Of a stretch of 64,000 nucleotides of DNA, positions 28,357-37,922 are shown piece by piece. Every line of letters starts with the position of its first letter. The stretch's first letter is position 1. The stretch is from an uncultured Clostridia bacterium (GTDB lineage: Bacteria; Bacillota; Clostridia; TANB77; CAG-508). The stretch is from contig CAQDYY010000001.1 of the NCBI GenBank assembly GCA_948777935.1, forward strand, positions 1-64,000, read 5' to 3'. The notes below the pieces were generated by a model. The model was given only the letters and a program-made list of their open reading frames with translations, searched no databases and was not told the origin of the DNA. The position numbers were made by a program, and so were the translations under genes.

Positions 28357-29098
28357 TGTACATAGCCATATTATTCCTAAAATAGATGATGGCTCTTCTA
28401 GCTTTGAAGAGTCATATGAGATGTTTGGAAAAGCAGTAGAAGCTGGATTTACAGACATTATCGCAACATCTCATTATATAGAAGAATATTATGAAACAGA
28501 TTCCATAAAAAGACATGCAGTAGTAGAAGCTATGAATAAAGTAATAAAAGAAAAGGGCTTAGTATTAAAGCTTCATACTGGAAGCGAAATTTATATTACA
28601 CCAAACATAGTAAAATTAATAAAAGAAAAAAAGGCATCAACATTAGCAGATAGTAGATATGTACTATTTGAATTACCAATGAATAGTGTGGTAAATTATT
28701 TAAGTGATGTTATATTCGAAATAAAAGCAAATGGGCTAATTCCAGTTATTGCACATCCAGAAAGATATAGCTATGTACAAAAAGAACCCAATTTAGTAGT
28801 AGAACTAGTTAAAAATGGAGTACTATTTCAAGCAAACTTTGCAAGTATTAGTGGATATTATGGTGGAAAAGCCAAAAAAACACTTATAAAACTACTAAAG
28901 GCAAATGCAATTCACTTTTTAGGGTCTGATAGCCATAATAGTAAAAAATATGAGAATATAAGTGAAGATATAAAAAAAATAGAAAAAATAATACCACATA
29001 GTAAGTTAGAAGAGCTTACATTAATAAACCCAAAGAATATATTAGAAAACAAAGAAATAAATATAGAAGAGGTAAAACCAATAAAAAGATTGTTTTAA
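28349..29098 (+). CDS. CpsB/CapC-type tyrosine-protein phosphatase
   Basis: The 249-aa PHP-family metallophosphatase begins MIDVHSHIIPKIDDGSSS with the metal-binding HxH. It has ATSHYIEEYYE near residues 40-50, IPVIAHPERYSYV near 132-144 and LGSDSHNSKKY near 192-202. It removes phosphate from the kinase tail. The ATG at 28349 follows GAGGA by 10 bases and overlaps the kinase stop by 8 bp. The nearer in-frame ATG at 28340 is only one base from the site, so it is less likely. Confidence 0.9.
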   Translation: MIDVHSHIIPKIDDGSSSFEESYEMFGKAVEAGFTDIIATSHYIEEYYETDSIKRHAVVEAMNKVIKEKGLVLKLHTGSEIYITPNIVKLIKEKKASTLADSRYVLFELPMNSVVNYLSDVIFEIKANGLIPVIAHPERYSYVQKEPNLVVELVKNGVLFQANFASISGYYGGKAKKTLIKLLKANAIHFLGSDSHNSKKYENISEDIKKIEKIIPHSKLEELTLINPKNILENKEINIEEVKPIKRLF

Positions 29099-29116
29099 TA
29101 GAAAGAAGGATAAGTA

Positions 29117-30481
29117 ATGAGAAAATATTTTGGAACAGATGGAATTAGAAGAATTGCGAATACAGAATTAACACCAGGTCTTGTATATAAAGTAGCAAAA
29201 GCAGGAGCATGTGTATTATCGAAACATGCAGACCATACACCAACTATACTGATAGGAAGAGATACACGTATATCTGGAAGTTTAATTGAAAGTGCAATGA
29301 CAGCAGGCTTTTTAAGTTATGGTGCAAATGTAAAATTATTAGGAGTTCTTCCAACACCAGCAGTAGCATATTTAACAAGAAAACTAAATGCAGATGCAAG
29401 TGTTGTTATTTCTGCATCTCATAATACATTTGAATTTAATGGAGTAAAATATTTTAGTAACAAAGGTATGAAAATTGATGATTCATTAGAAGAAGAAATT
29501 GAAGCTATTATGGATTCAGACAAAATTTCAGATATGAATGCACCACATAACAAAATTGGAATATCAGAAGTAAGAGAAGACTTAATAGATGAATATGCAG
29601 AGTTCTTTTTTGATACTTTTAATAGTACAATTGGAAATTGTAAAAAGAAAGATTTCATAGTTGGAATAGACACAGCAAATGGCGCAACATATAAAATAGC
29701 CGAAAAAGTATTTTCTGGTTTAGGAATTCCACATATAATTATAAACAATCATCCAGATGGTATTAATATAAACGAAAACTGTGGTTCTACTCATTTAGAA
29801 CAGATTAAAAAATTTGTAGTAGACCATAAATTAAACTTAGGAATTGCATATGATGGTGATGGAGATAGATGTTTATTAATTGATGAATTAGGAAATGAAA
29901 TTGATGGAGACAAGGTATTAGCAATTGTTTCAAATTATATGAAAGAAAAAGGAACTCTAAAAAATGATACAGTAGTAGCAACAGTTATGAGTAATCTAGG
30001 ATTAAAGAAATACTGTAATGAAAGCAACCTAAACCTTAAACAAACAAAAGTAGGAGACCGCTATGTACTAGAAGAAATGCTAAAAAACGGATATAATTTA
30101 GGAGGAGAGCAATCTGGACACATTATTTTCTTAGATTATAACCCAACAGGAGATGGCATTTTAACATCATTAATGGTAATACAAATTTTATTAGAAAAAG
30201 GTGTTTTAGCATCCAAACTTTGTAGCATAATTAATATATACCCACAAGTATTAATTAATGCAAAAGTATCACCAGACAAAAAGCAAGATTATGATAAAAA
30301 TGGAGATATTAAACAAAAAATAGAAGAATTAGAAAAAGAGTTTAGTGATAATGGAAGAGTTTTAATAAGACCATCTGGTACAGAACCTTTAATAAGAGTT
30401 ATGATTGAAGGAGAAGATGAGGGATATATTACAAAAAAAGCGCAAGAACTTGCAAACTTAATTGAACAAAAATTAAAATAG
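29117..30481 (+). CDS. glmM: Phosphoglucosamine mutase
   Basis: The 454-aa enzyme converts glucosamine-6-phosphate to glucosamine-1-phosphate for UDP-GlcNAc and peptidoglycan synthesis. It begins RKYFGTDGIRRIAN. The phosphoserine loop VVISASHNTFEFNGVKYF is near residues 96-113, the metal loop YDGDGDRCLLIDE near 244-256, GGEQSGHIIF near 329-338 and the phosphate-binding RPSGTEPLIRVM near 416-427. AAAGAAGGA precedes the ATG. It follows the glycan module and ties it to cell-wall precursor supply. Confidence 0.95.
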   Translation: MRKYFGTDGIRRIANTELTPGLVYKVAKAGACVLSKHADHTPTILIGRDTRISGSLIESAMTAGFLSYGANVKLLGVLPTPAVAYLTRKLNADASVVISASHNTFEFNGVKYFSNKGMKIDDSLEEEIEAIMDSDKISDMNAPHNKIGISEVREDLIDEYAEFFFDTFNSTIGNCKKKDFIVGIDTANGATYKIAEKVFSGLGIPHIIINNHPDGININENCGSTHLEQIKKFVVDHKLNLGIAYDGDGDRCLLIDELGNEIDGDKVLAIVSNYMKEKGTLKNDTVVATVMSNLGLKKYCNESNLNLKQTKVGDRYVLEEMLKNGYNLGGEQSGHIIFLDYNPTGDGILTSLMVIQILLEKGVLASKLCSIINIYPQVLINAKVSPDKKQDYDKNGDIKQKIEELEKEFSDNGRVLIRPSGTEPLIRVMIEGEDEGYITKKAQELANLIEQKLK

Positions 30482-30498
30482 AATAGTAGGTGAAGAGG

Positions 30499-32064
30499 AT
30501 GGATAAATATTATATTACCACACCAATTTATTATCCAAGTGGAAGGTATCATATAGGAACAGCATATACAACAGTTGTAGCAGATACAGTTAAAAAATAC
30601 AAAACTTTAAGGGGATATGACACATATCTTCTTACTGGAGCAGATGAACATGGACAAAAAATAGAAACAGTAGCGAAAAAAAATAATATGACACCACAAG
30701 AGCATGTAGACCATATGGCAGATGTTGCAAAAGAATTATGGGCAAAAATGAAAATAGAAAATGATGATTTTATTCGTACAACAGAAGAAAGACATATAAA
30801 ACCAGTACAACAAATTTTTGAAAAATTCCTAGAAAATGGAGACATATACAAGGGCACATATGAAGGAATGTATTGTGTACCTTGCGAAACATATTTTACA
30901 AAAACACAGTTAGTAGATGGAAAATGTCCAGATTGTGGAAGAGACGTTGTGCTTATGAAAGAAGAAGCATATTTCTTTAACATGAAAAAATATGCTGACC
31001 GTTTAATAAAGCTATATGAAGAAAGTGATTTCATTACACCAGAATTTCGAAAAACTGAAATGATTAATAACTTTATAAAACCGGGGCTAGAAGACTTATG
31101 CGTAACCCGTACTAATTTTGACTGGGGAATTAAAGTAAATAGTGATCCAAATCATGTAATATATGTATGGCTAGATGCTTTAACGAACTATATAACAGCA
31201 CTTGGATACTTATCAGAAGATGATAGTAAATTTAAAAAATACTGGCCAGCAGATTTACAAATTGTTGGAAAAGATATTGCAAGATTTCACTTAATATATT
31301 GGCCAATTTTCTTAATGGCATTAGATTTACCACTTCCTAAAAAAATACTAGTTCACAACTGGATTACAATGAAAGACGGAAAAATGAGTAAATCTAAAGG
31401 AAATGTTGTATATCCAGAGCTACTAATAGACCGTTATGGTTTAGATGCTACAAGATATTTCTTGCTTCGTGAAATGCCAGTAGCACAAGATGGGATCTTT
31501 TCACCAGAAAGTTTTGTAGAACGTTTTAACTTTGATTTATGTAATGATTTAGGAAATTTATTAAATAGAACAGTATCAATGGTAAATAAATATTTTGAAG
31601 GAGTAGTTCCAAAATATGTAGGACAAGTAAATGATGTAGATAAAGAACTAGAAGAATATACTTTAAAACAAATAAAACTTGTTGAAGAACATCTAGAAAA
31701 ATTTGAATTTGCAAATTGTTTACAAGAGCTTTGGAGTATAATTTCAAGAACTAATAAATATATTGATGAAACAATGCCTTGGAGCCTAGAAAAAGAGGGA
31801 GAAACCTTAAAATTACAATCATGTATGAACCATTTAATAGAAGCTCTAAGGAAAATAGGAATTATGCTATTACCATTTATGGAGGAAACAGCAAAGAACA
31901 TTTTAAAACAAATTGGATTAGAGAATGGTGAGAATTCATGGGAAAGTATATATGATGTAGATAAAATTCCAGAAAATACAGCTGTAATAAAAAAAGGTGA
32001 GCCATTGTTTATGAGATTAAATGTAGAAGAAGAAATAGAATATATAAAAGAAGGAATGAAATAA
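30499..32064 (+). CDS. metG: Methionyl-tRNA synthetase
   Basis: The 521-aa class I synthetase begins KYYITTPIYYPSGRYHIGTAYT with the HIGH motif. The four-cysteine zinc knuckle CVPCETYF...CPDCGRD is near residues 126-148 and the KMSKS loop DGKMSKSKGN near 293-302. It lacks the C-terminal tRNA-binding domain found in some family members, which is normal for the short type. The ATG at 30499 is preferred to the in-frame GTG at 30490, with AGGTGA as the likely site. Confidence 0.95.
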   Translation: MDKYYITTPIYYPSGRYHIGTAYTTVVADTVKKYKTLRGYDTYLLTGADEHGQKIETVAKKNNMTPQEHVDHMADVAKELWAKMKIENDDFIRTTEERHIKPVQQIFEKFLENGDIYKGTYEGMYCVPCETYFTKTQLVDGKCPDCGRDVVLMKEEAYFFNMKKYADRLIKLYEESDFITPEFRKTEMINNFIKPGLEDLCVTRTNFDWGIKVNSDPNHVIYVWLDALTNYITALGYLSEDDSKFKKYWPADLQIVGKDIARFHLIYWPIFLMALDLPLPKKILVHNWITMKDGKMSKSKGNVVYPELLIDRYGLDATRYFLLREMPVAQDGIFSPESFVERFNFDLCNDLGNLLNRTVSMVNKYFEGVVPKYVGQVNDVDKELEEYTLKQIKLVEEHLEKFEFANCLQELWSIISRTNKYIDETMPWSLEKEGETLKLQSCMNHLIEALRKIGIMLLPFMEETAKNILKQIGLENGENSWESIYDVDKIPENTAVIKKGEPLFMRLNVEEEIEYIKEGMK

Positions 32065-32065
32065 A

Positions 32066-32218
32066 AGAACCCCCAGTCGTTCTTCGAACGACAGCCCCCT
32101 TAGGTAAAGGGGCCATTACTCTATAAAAATTAGACTAGCACAGTAAATATGAAAAATAGAGAAAAGCCTCCTTTATTTAAGTGAGGTGGCAAGGCGTAGC
32201 CTTGACGGAGGGTTCTTA
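32066..32218. repeat. Compound repeat: family A reversed plus family B forward
   Basis: A reversed element 32066-32122 has variable stem GTCGTTC/GAACGAC. The spacer contains TTAGACTAGCA. The B element at 32157-32218 has variable stem AAGGC/GCCTT. Same arrangement as 8948 and 57494. Confidence 0.85.
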
Positions 32219-32251
32219 TAGATAAAATGTAATAGGAAAGAGGAATAGAGT

Positions 32252-32926
32252 ATGGGAAAATTATTTGTAATAGAAGGAACAGATGGAAGTGGAAAACAAA
32301 CACAATTTAGAAAACTACAAGAAAGGTTATCGGAAGAAAATATAGAATATCGTGTAGTTAGTTTTCCAAACTATGATAATGCATCATCAAGTTTAGTAAA
32401 AATGTATTTATCAGGGGAATTTGGAGAAAACGCAAAAGATGTTAGCCCATACATTGCATCTACCTTTTATGCGGCAGACCGATATGCAACATATAAACGT
32501 TATTATGAGGATTATTACAAAAATGGAGGAATAATTCTTGCAGACCGTTATACAACAGCAAATATGGTACATCAAGCAGGAAAAATACAAGATAAAGATG
32601 AAAGAGATAAATTTTTAAAATGGCTATGGGATTTTGAATTTAATCTATATGGGTTACCAGTACCTACAAAAACATTTTTTATAAATATGCCACCAAATTA
32701 TGCTTTAAAACTAATAGAAAACCGTGAGAATAAGTTTACACATGCAGCACAAAAGGACATTCATGAAAGAGATAAATCACATATAGTAGATAGCTATGAA
32801 ACAGCATGTAGTTTAGTTAAAGACTATGATTGGTATGAAGTAAAATGTGTAAATGATGATGGTTCAATTAGAACAGTTGATGACATACATAATGAAATAT
32901 ATGAAGAAGTAAAGAAATATTTGTAG
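32252..32926 (+). CDS. tmk: Thymidylate kinase
   Basis: The 224-aa P-loop kinase phosphorylates dTMP to dTDP. Walker A is EGTDGSGKQTQ near residues 8-18. The nucleoside-binding segment YRVVSFPNY is near 33-41, the DRY motif ILADRYTTANM near 93-103, and a lid-like region with KFTHAAQKDIHERDKSH near 160-176. AAAGAGG precedes the ATG. It is flanked by A/B repeats on both sides, so it may be a separate transcription unit. Confidence 0.88.
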   Translation: MGKLFVIEGTDGSGKQTQFRKLQERLSEENIEYRVVSFPNYDNASSSLVKMYLSGEFGENAKDVSPYIASTFYAADRYATYKRYYEDYYKNGGIILADRYTTANMVHQAGKIQDKDERDKFLKWLWDFEFNLYGLPVPTKTFFINMPPNYALKLIENRENKFTHAAQKDIHERDKSHIVDSYETACSLVKDYDWYEVKCVNDDGSIRTVDDIHNEIYEEVKKYL

Positions 32927-32932
32927 AAGCAT

Positions 32933-32988
32933 AGAACCCCCAGTCAGCTACGCTGACAGCCCCCTTAAGTAAAGGGGCCTTTACTCTA
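32933..32988 (-). repeat. Family A palindromic repeat, reversed
   Basis: This reversed A element has variable stem GTCAGC/GCTGAC and a minimal TAC loop. It starts 7 bases after the tmk stop. Confidence 0.85.
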
Positions 32989-33034
32989 TAATATTAAATA
33001 TTGCATGAAAAAATAGAATGTATAAGGAGCAAGA

Positions 33035-33643
33035 ATGCAAGAAAAATATGGATTTTTTGGAGGTAGTTTTAACCCTGTAACAAATGCTCACTTAAATATT
33101 GCAAAATTGGTACAAGAAAAATATGGCTTAGATAAAGTTGTATTTGTTCCTATGGGAGACCATTATCCAAAATTAGAACTAGCAAAAGAAGAATATAGAT
33201 ATGAAATGCTAAAAATAGTAACAAATAAAGAAGATAATATAGAAGTATCTGATATTGAATTAAATTTACCAAATTCCTTAACAATGTTACAAGCATTTGA
33301 AAAAATACAAAAACAATATGCTAATATACAGCCATATTTCATAATAGGAGCAGATAATTTAGAAAAGTTAATAAGTTTAGATGATTTCGAAATATTAGCG
33401 GGAAATTATCAATTTATTGTAATAGGACGAAATAGTATTAACATACAAGAAAAAATTAGCTTAAATCCAATTTTAGAACGCTTTAAGGCACATTTTAATA
33501 TATTAGAGGACAACCCATATGAAAACATAAGTGCAACTAGTGCAAGAAATGCTTTGAAAAATGGAAATAGTAACCATATATCAAACATAATTCCATGTGA
33601 AGTGGAAGAATATATAAGAAGGAATAATGTATATAAAAACTAA
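33035..33643 (+). CDS. nadD: Nicotinate-nucleotide adenylyltransferase
   Basis: The 202-aa enzyme forms deamido-NAD from nicotinate mononucleotide and ATP. It has GFFGGSFNPVTNAHLNIA near residues 6-23 with the adenylyltransferase GSFNP and His motifs, VVFVPMGDHYPK near 34-45, YFIIGADNLEKL near 101-112, and the C-terminal ISATSARNAL near 163-172. Residue spacing is typical. A terminator overlaps the stop codon. Confidence 0.94.
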   Translation: MQEKYGFFGGSFNPVTNAHLNIAKLVQEKYGLDKVVFVPMGDHYPKLELAKEEYRYEMLKIVTNKEDNIEVSDIELNLPNSLTMLQAFEKIQKQYANIQPYFIIGADNLEKLISLDDFEILAGNYQFIVIGRNSINIQEKISLNPILERFKAHFNILEDNPYENISATSARNALKNGNSNHISNIIPCEVEEYIRRNNVYKN

Positions 33644-33674
33644 GGTGTAAAGTGTAATCTAACCTTAGTTTTTT
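33638..33674 (+). terminator. Rho-independent terminator of nadD
   Basis: AACTAAGGT and ACCTTAGTT pair around a 15-nt loop, followed by TTTT. Confidence 0.85.
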
Positions 33675-33675
33675 C

Positions 33676-33704
33676 TTGCAGTTCAAATTAAATTGTGATA
33701 AAAT
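33676..33704 (+). promoter_or_regulatory. Sigma-A promoter of miaB
   Basis: TTGCAG (33676-33681), 17-bp spacer, TAAAAT (33699-33704), 32 bp before the TTG start of miaB. Confidence 0.7.
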
Positions 33705-33736
33705 TAGAAAAATGTCAAATAAAGGTGGATTATAAA

Positions 33737-35110
33737 TTGAAAAATGAGATAGATAAGCAATATGAATATATGGAAAAAGTAAATAAAATAAATGAAGGGC
33801 AAAATTTGCAGTATGCCATATATACTATGGGATGCCAGCTAAATGAAAATGATTCTGAAAAAATTTCTGGCATGCTAGAAAAAATGGGATATTCAAAAAC
33901 AGAAGATATTAAAAAAGCAGATATTGTAGTTTTTAACACTTGCTGTGTAAGAGAAAATGCAGAAGACAAATTATTTGGAAAAATTGGTGAAATGAAAAAA
34001 CAAAAAGAAGAAAAAGGCACAATAATAGCTATTGGTGGATGTATGATGCAAGAAGAACACATTGTAGAAAAACTTAACAAAAGCTATCCATTTGTAGATA
34101 TTATATTTGGAACACATACAATGCATAAACTATCAGAAGATGTATATCACATTTTAGAAAAAAGAGCAAAAATACAAGATGTAATAACAATAGATGGAGA
34201 AATTTACGAAGGGATTCCTATAAAACGAAATGATAAAACTAAAGCATCTGTTACTATTATGTATGGATGTAATAATTTTTGTACATATTGCATTGTACCA
34301 TATGTAAGAGGAAGAGAAAGAAGTAGAACTCCAAATGACATATTAAAAGAAATTAAAGAACTTGCAAATGAAGGGTACAAAGAAATTACATTATTAGGGC
34401 AAAATGTAAATTCATATGACGGTGGAAATGGCTATAAATTTTCAAATTTGCTAAGAGATGTAAACAAAATAGAAGGAATAGAAAAAATACGATTTGTATC
34501 ACCACATCCAAAAGATTTCAAAGAAGATGTTATAGATGCAATAAAAGATTGCGAAAAAGTATCAAAAATAATTCATTTACCACTTCAATCTGGAAGTAGC
34601 AATATATTAAAAAAGATGAATAGAAGATATACTAAAGAGCAATATTTAAGCCTAGTAAAACGAATGAAAGAAAAAATACAAAATGTAGTATTTTCAACAG
34701 ACATCATAGTAGGTTTTCCAGAAGAAACCGAAGAAGATTTTGAAGATACATTAGATGTAGTAAGAAAAGTAAATTTTGAGCAAGTTTTCATGTTTATATA
34801 TTCAAGAAGAGTAGGAACACCAGCAGATAAAATGGAAGCTCAAATACCAGAAGGAATAAAACATGAAAGGTTTAATAGACTAAAAGAACTAGTAGAAAGC
34901 ATGATGGAAGAAAATAATAAAAAATACATTGGAACTATCCAAAGTGTACTAGTAGAAGGAAAAAGCAAGAATAATCCTAATATGCTAACAGGAAGAACAG
35001 ACTCAAACAAAGTAGTAGTATTTGAGGGAAAAGAAGATTTAATAAACACAGTAGTAGACTTAAAAATAGTATCAGAACATATGTGGTATTTAAAAGGAGA
35101 AATAATGTAG
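33737..35110 (+). CDS. miaB: tRNA-2-methylthio-N6-dimethylallyladenosine synthase
   Basis: The 457-aa radical SAM methylthiotransferase modifies A37 of tRNAs. The N-terminal UPF0004 domain has YTMGCQLNENDSEK near residues 27-40, FNTCCVRENAEDKL near 63-76 and IGGCMMQE near 97-104, giving the three cluster cysteines. The radical SAM CNNFCTYCIVPYVRGRERSR is near 178-197, and a C-terminal TRAM-like domain follows. The start is TTG at 33737, 8 bases after AAAGGTGG. The promoter overlaps any earlier start. Confidence 0.94.
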   Translation: MKNEIDKQYEYMEKVNKINEGQNLQYAIYTMGCQLNENDSEKISGMLEKMGYSKTEDIKKADIVVFNTCCVRENAEDKLFGKIGEMKKQKEEKGTIIAIGGCMMQEEHIVEKLNKSYPFVDIIFGTHTMHKLSEDVYHILEKRAKIQDVITIDGEIYEGIPIKRNDKTKASVTIMYGCNNFCTYCIVPYVRGRERSRTPNDILKEIKELANEGYKEITLLGQNVNSYDGGNGYKFSNLLRDVNKIEGIEKIRFVSPHPKDFKEDVIDAIKDCEKVSKIIHLPLQSGSSNILKKMNRRYTKEQYLSLVKRMKEKIQNVVFSTDIIVGFPEETEEDFEDTLDVVRKVNFEQVFMFIYSRRVGTPADKMEAQIPEGIKHERFNRLKELVESMMEENNKKYIGTIQSVLVEGKSKNNPNMLTGRTDSNKVVVFEGKEDLINTVVDLKIVSEHMWYLKGEIM

Positions 35111-35115
35111 ATTAA

Positions 35116-35273
35116 ACCATGTAGTAATATAAAATTAAAAACGAGTTCGACCTGTTAGCCAAAGGCGTCATATTTCTTTTTCTAAAAGTATAGTGTGTTT
35201 CGAATGTTGGTAAAACCAATTATACTTAAACGCCGTGGAGAACGGAATTTTTAATTTTATATTACTACTTGGT
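35116..35273. ncRNA. Structured 158-bp element with long perfect terminal stem
   Basis: Perfect 21-bp arms at 35121-35141 and 35248-35268 (GTAGTAATATAAAATTAAAA... and complement) extend to about 26 bp with one mismatch. Inside are nested pairings: GGCGT/ACGCC, AGTATA/TATACT and TTGGT-AAA-ACCAA, plus GTTCGA and TCGAA segments. It fills the gap before mutS. I do not recognise it as a named riboswitch or RNA family. A MITE is the main alternative. Confidence 0.6.
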
Positions 35274-35309
35274 TAAGAAACTAATATATAAGAAAAGGAG
35301 ATAATAGTA

Positions 35310-37913
35310 ATGGCAGAGTTTTCACCAATGATGCAACATTATTTGCAAACTAAAGAAGAATACAAAGATTGCATTTTATTTTATCGTTTAGGCGATTTTT
35401 ATGAAATGTTTTTTGATGATGCAACTACATGTTCAAGAGAGCTAGAGCTTACTTTAACAGGAAAAGACTGTGGACAAGAAGAGCGTGCCCCAATGTGTGG
35501 AATTCCATTTCATGCAGCAGAAATTTATATAGCAAGGCTTATTTCAAAGGGATATAAAGTAGCAATTTGTGAACAAGTAGAAGATCCAAAACAATCAAAA
35601 GGTATTGTAAAAAGAGATGTAATTAGAGTAGTAACACCAGGAACGGTAATAGAATCTAACTTATTAGATGAAAAAAAGAACAATTACATTATGAGTATAT
35701 ATAAAAAAGGAATTTTCTTTGGAGTAGCTGTTTGCGATATTTCTACAGGAGAATTTTATGCTACACAAATAAATGAAGAAAACAACTTTGAACGTTTATT
35801 AGATGAAATTTCACGTTTCTCACCAGCAGAAATTATTGCAAATGATATATTTTATAAAAGTGAGCAAGAGATAAGCATTATAAAAGAACGTTTTGGTTTA
35901 TATATTTCAAAGGTAGATGATAACTCATTTGCAGAAGATTATAAAGAATTACAAAACAATTATGAAGTTCTTACTACATCCGGTAAAAAGGTAGATTCCT
36001 TAGAAAATGGGTTATTTACAGTATGTAGTATAAATGGACTTTTAAATTATCTAACTTCAACTCAAAAAATGAAATTAGAACATATACATAAAATAGAAAT
36101 CTACAAAACCACTAAATATATGGCACTAGATATTAATGCAAGACGTAATTTAGAAATTACAGAAAAAATGAGAGACAAAACAAAAAAAGGCACACTTCTT
36201 TGGGTATTAGATAAAACAAGTACATCTATGGGAGGACGTCTTTTAAGAAGATGGTTAAATGATCCATTAATTGATGTAGAAGAAATAAAAATGCGTTTAG
36301 ATGCTGTAGAAGAATTAAAAGGAAGCTTAATGTTAAAAGGACAAGTTATAGAGAGCCTAAAAAAAGTATATGATATTGAACGTTTAATAGGAAAGATTTC
36401 TTATGGAAATGCAAATGGTAGAGATATGATATCTTTAAAAAATTCTTTAAAACAATTACCAGGTATTAAGAAAATCTTACAAGATGTAAAATCTCCAATG
36501 CTTAAAAAGCTAGAAAAAGAATTAGACGAACTAACAGATGTATGTAATTTAATAGATAGAGCCATTGTAGAAGAACCACCAATTTCAGTAAAAGAAGGTG
36601 GGTTAATAAAAAAAGGATATAACCAAGAGGTAGATGAGCTAAAAGCAGCTACAACAGATGGCAAAAACTGGCTTATGAAACTAGAAGCTAAAGAAAAAGA
36701 AGAAACAGGAATTAAAAATTTAAAAGTAGGATTTAATAAAGTATTTGGTTATTATATAGAAGTTACAAAATCAAATTTAAACCTTGTTCCAACACATTTT
36801 ATTAGAAAACAGACATTAACTAATGGAGAAAGATATATTACAGATGAACTAAAACAACTAGAAGAAAAAATATTAGGTTCAGAAGAAAAATTGATCAATT
36901 TGGAATATGACTTGTTTTTACAAGTACGTGTAGAAATATCAAAACAAATTGTAAGAATACAAAAAACAGCAAATGTAATTTCTACATTAGATGTATTAAC
37001 TTCTTTTGCAACCGTTGCAGAAGATTTAAACTATGTAAAACCAATAGTAGATAATTCAGGAGAAATTGATATAAAAGGTGGACGTCATCCAGTTATTGAA
37101 AAAATGCTTCCAAGTGGAAGTTTTGTAGAAAATGATACATATTTAAACAAAGAAGAGGACAGATTATCTATTATAACAGGACCAAATATGGCAGGAAAAT
37201 CAACATATATGAGACAAGTAGCACTTATTACACTAATGGCACAAGTAGGAAGTTTTGTTCCAGCAACATCTGCTAAAATTGGGGTAGTAGATAAAATATT
37301 TACAAGAGTAGGTGCATCAGATGATTTAAGCATGGGGCAAAGTACCTTTATGGTAGAGATGATGGAAGTAGCAAATATCTTAAAAGAAGCTACAAGTAAT
37401 AGCTTAGTAATATTAGATGAAATAGGAAGAGGAACATCTACATATGATGGGTTATCTATTGCGTGGGCAGTAGCAGGATATATTGCAGATAAAGAAAAAT
37501 GTGGTGCCAAAACCTTATTTGCAACACATTACCATGAACTAACAGAACTAGAAAATAAAGTAGAAGGTGTAAAAAACTATTCTATTGCAGTAAAAGAAAA
37601 AGGTGAAGATATAATTTTCTTAAGGAAAATTGTAAAAGGTGGAACAGATGAAAGCTATGGTATACATGTAGCAAAACTTGCAGGAGTTCCAGCACCTGTT
37701 GTAAAAAGAGCAAATGAAATATTAAAAAGTTTAGAAAGAACAAATGCTTTTAATAAACAAGAAAAAGAAACTAGTAAGAGTGCAGGTCAATTAGATATGT
37801 ACAATTACAAATTAGCAGAGCTTGCACATGAAATTGATAAGATTAATTTAAATGATTTAACACCAATTGAAGCATTAAACACATTAGTAAAATTAAAAGA
37901 AAGTATTTCATAG
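35310..37913 (+). CDS. mutS: DNA mismatch repair protein MutS
   Basis: The 867-aa protein has the mismatch-binding domain FYRLGDFYEMFFDDA near residues 24-38 with the Phe-x-Glu reader. The connector, lever and clamp regions follow. The ATPase has Walker A GPNMAGKSTYMRQ near 622-634, SFMVEMMEVANIL, Walker B LVILDEIGRGTSTYDG near 698-713 and the ATHYHELTEL segment near 733-742. Length is normal for MutS. AAAGGAG precedes the ATG. Following miaB by a structured element only, it may be part of the miaB transcript; mutL is not in the window. Confidence 0.96.
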   Translation: MAEFSPMMQHYLQTKEEYKDCILFYRLGDFYEMFFDDATTCSRELELTLTGKDCGQEERAPMCGIPFHAAEIYIARLISKGYKVAICEQVEDPKQSKGIVKRDVIRVVTPGTVIESNLLDEKKNNYIMSIYKKGIFFGVAVCDISTGEFYATQINEENNFERLLDEISRFSPAEIIANDIFYKSEQEISIIKERFGLYISKVDDNSFAEDYKELQNNYEVLTTSGKKVDSLENGLFTVCSINGLLNYLTSTQKMKLEHIHKIEIYKTTKYMALDINARRNLEITEKMRDKTKKGTLLWVLDKTSTSMGGRLLRRWLNDPLIDVEEIKMRLDAVEELKGSLMLKGQVIESLKKVYDIERLIGKISYGNANGRDMISLKNSLKQLPGIKKILQDVKSPMLKKLEKELDELTDVCNLIDRAIVEEPPISVKEGGLIKKGYNQEVDELKAATTDGKNWLMKLEAKEKEETGIKNLKVGFNKVFGYYIEVTKSNLNLVPTHFIRKQTLTNGERYITDELKQLEEKILGSEEKLINLEYDLFLQVRVEISKQIVRIQKTANVISTLDVLTSFATVAEDLNYVKPIVDNSGEIDIKGGRHPVIEKMLPSGSFVENDTYLNKEEDRLSIITGPNMAGKSTYMRQVALITLMAQVGSFVPATSAKIGVVDKIFTRVGASDDLSMGQSTFMVEMMEVANILKEATSNSLVILDEIGRGTSTYDGLSIAWAVAGYIADKEKCGAKTLFATHYHELTELENKVEGVKNYSIAVKEKGEDIIFLRKIVKGGTDESYGIHVAKLAGVPAPVVKRANEILKSLERTNAFNKQEKETSKSAGQLDMYNYKLAELAHEIDKINLNDLTPIEALNTLVKLKESIS

Positions 37914-37922
37914 GAGGTTTTT

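Noticed and set aside
35116..35273. T-box, 6S RNA or known riboswitch before mutS
   Set aside because: No T-box AGGGTGGTACCGCG core and no recognised aptamer motif could be found by eye, so it is left unnamed.
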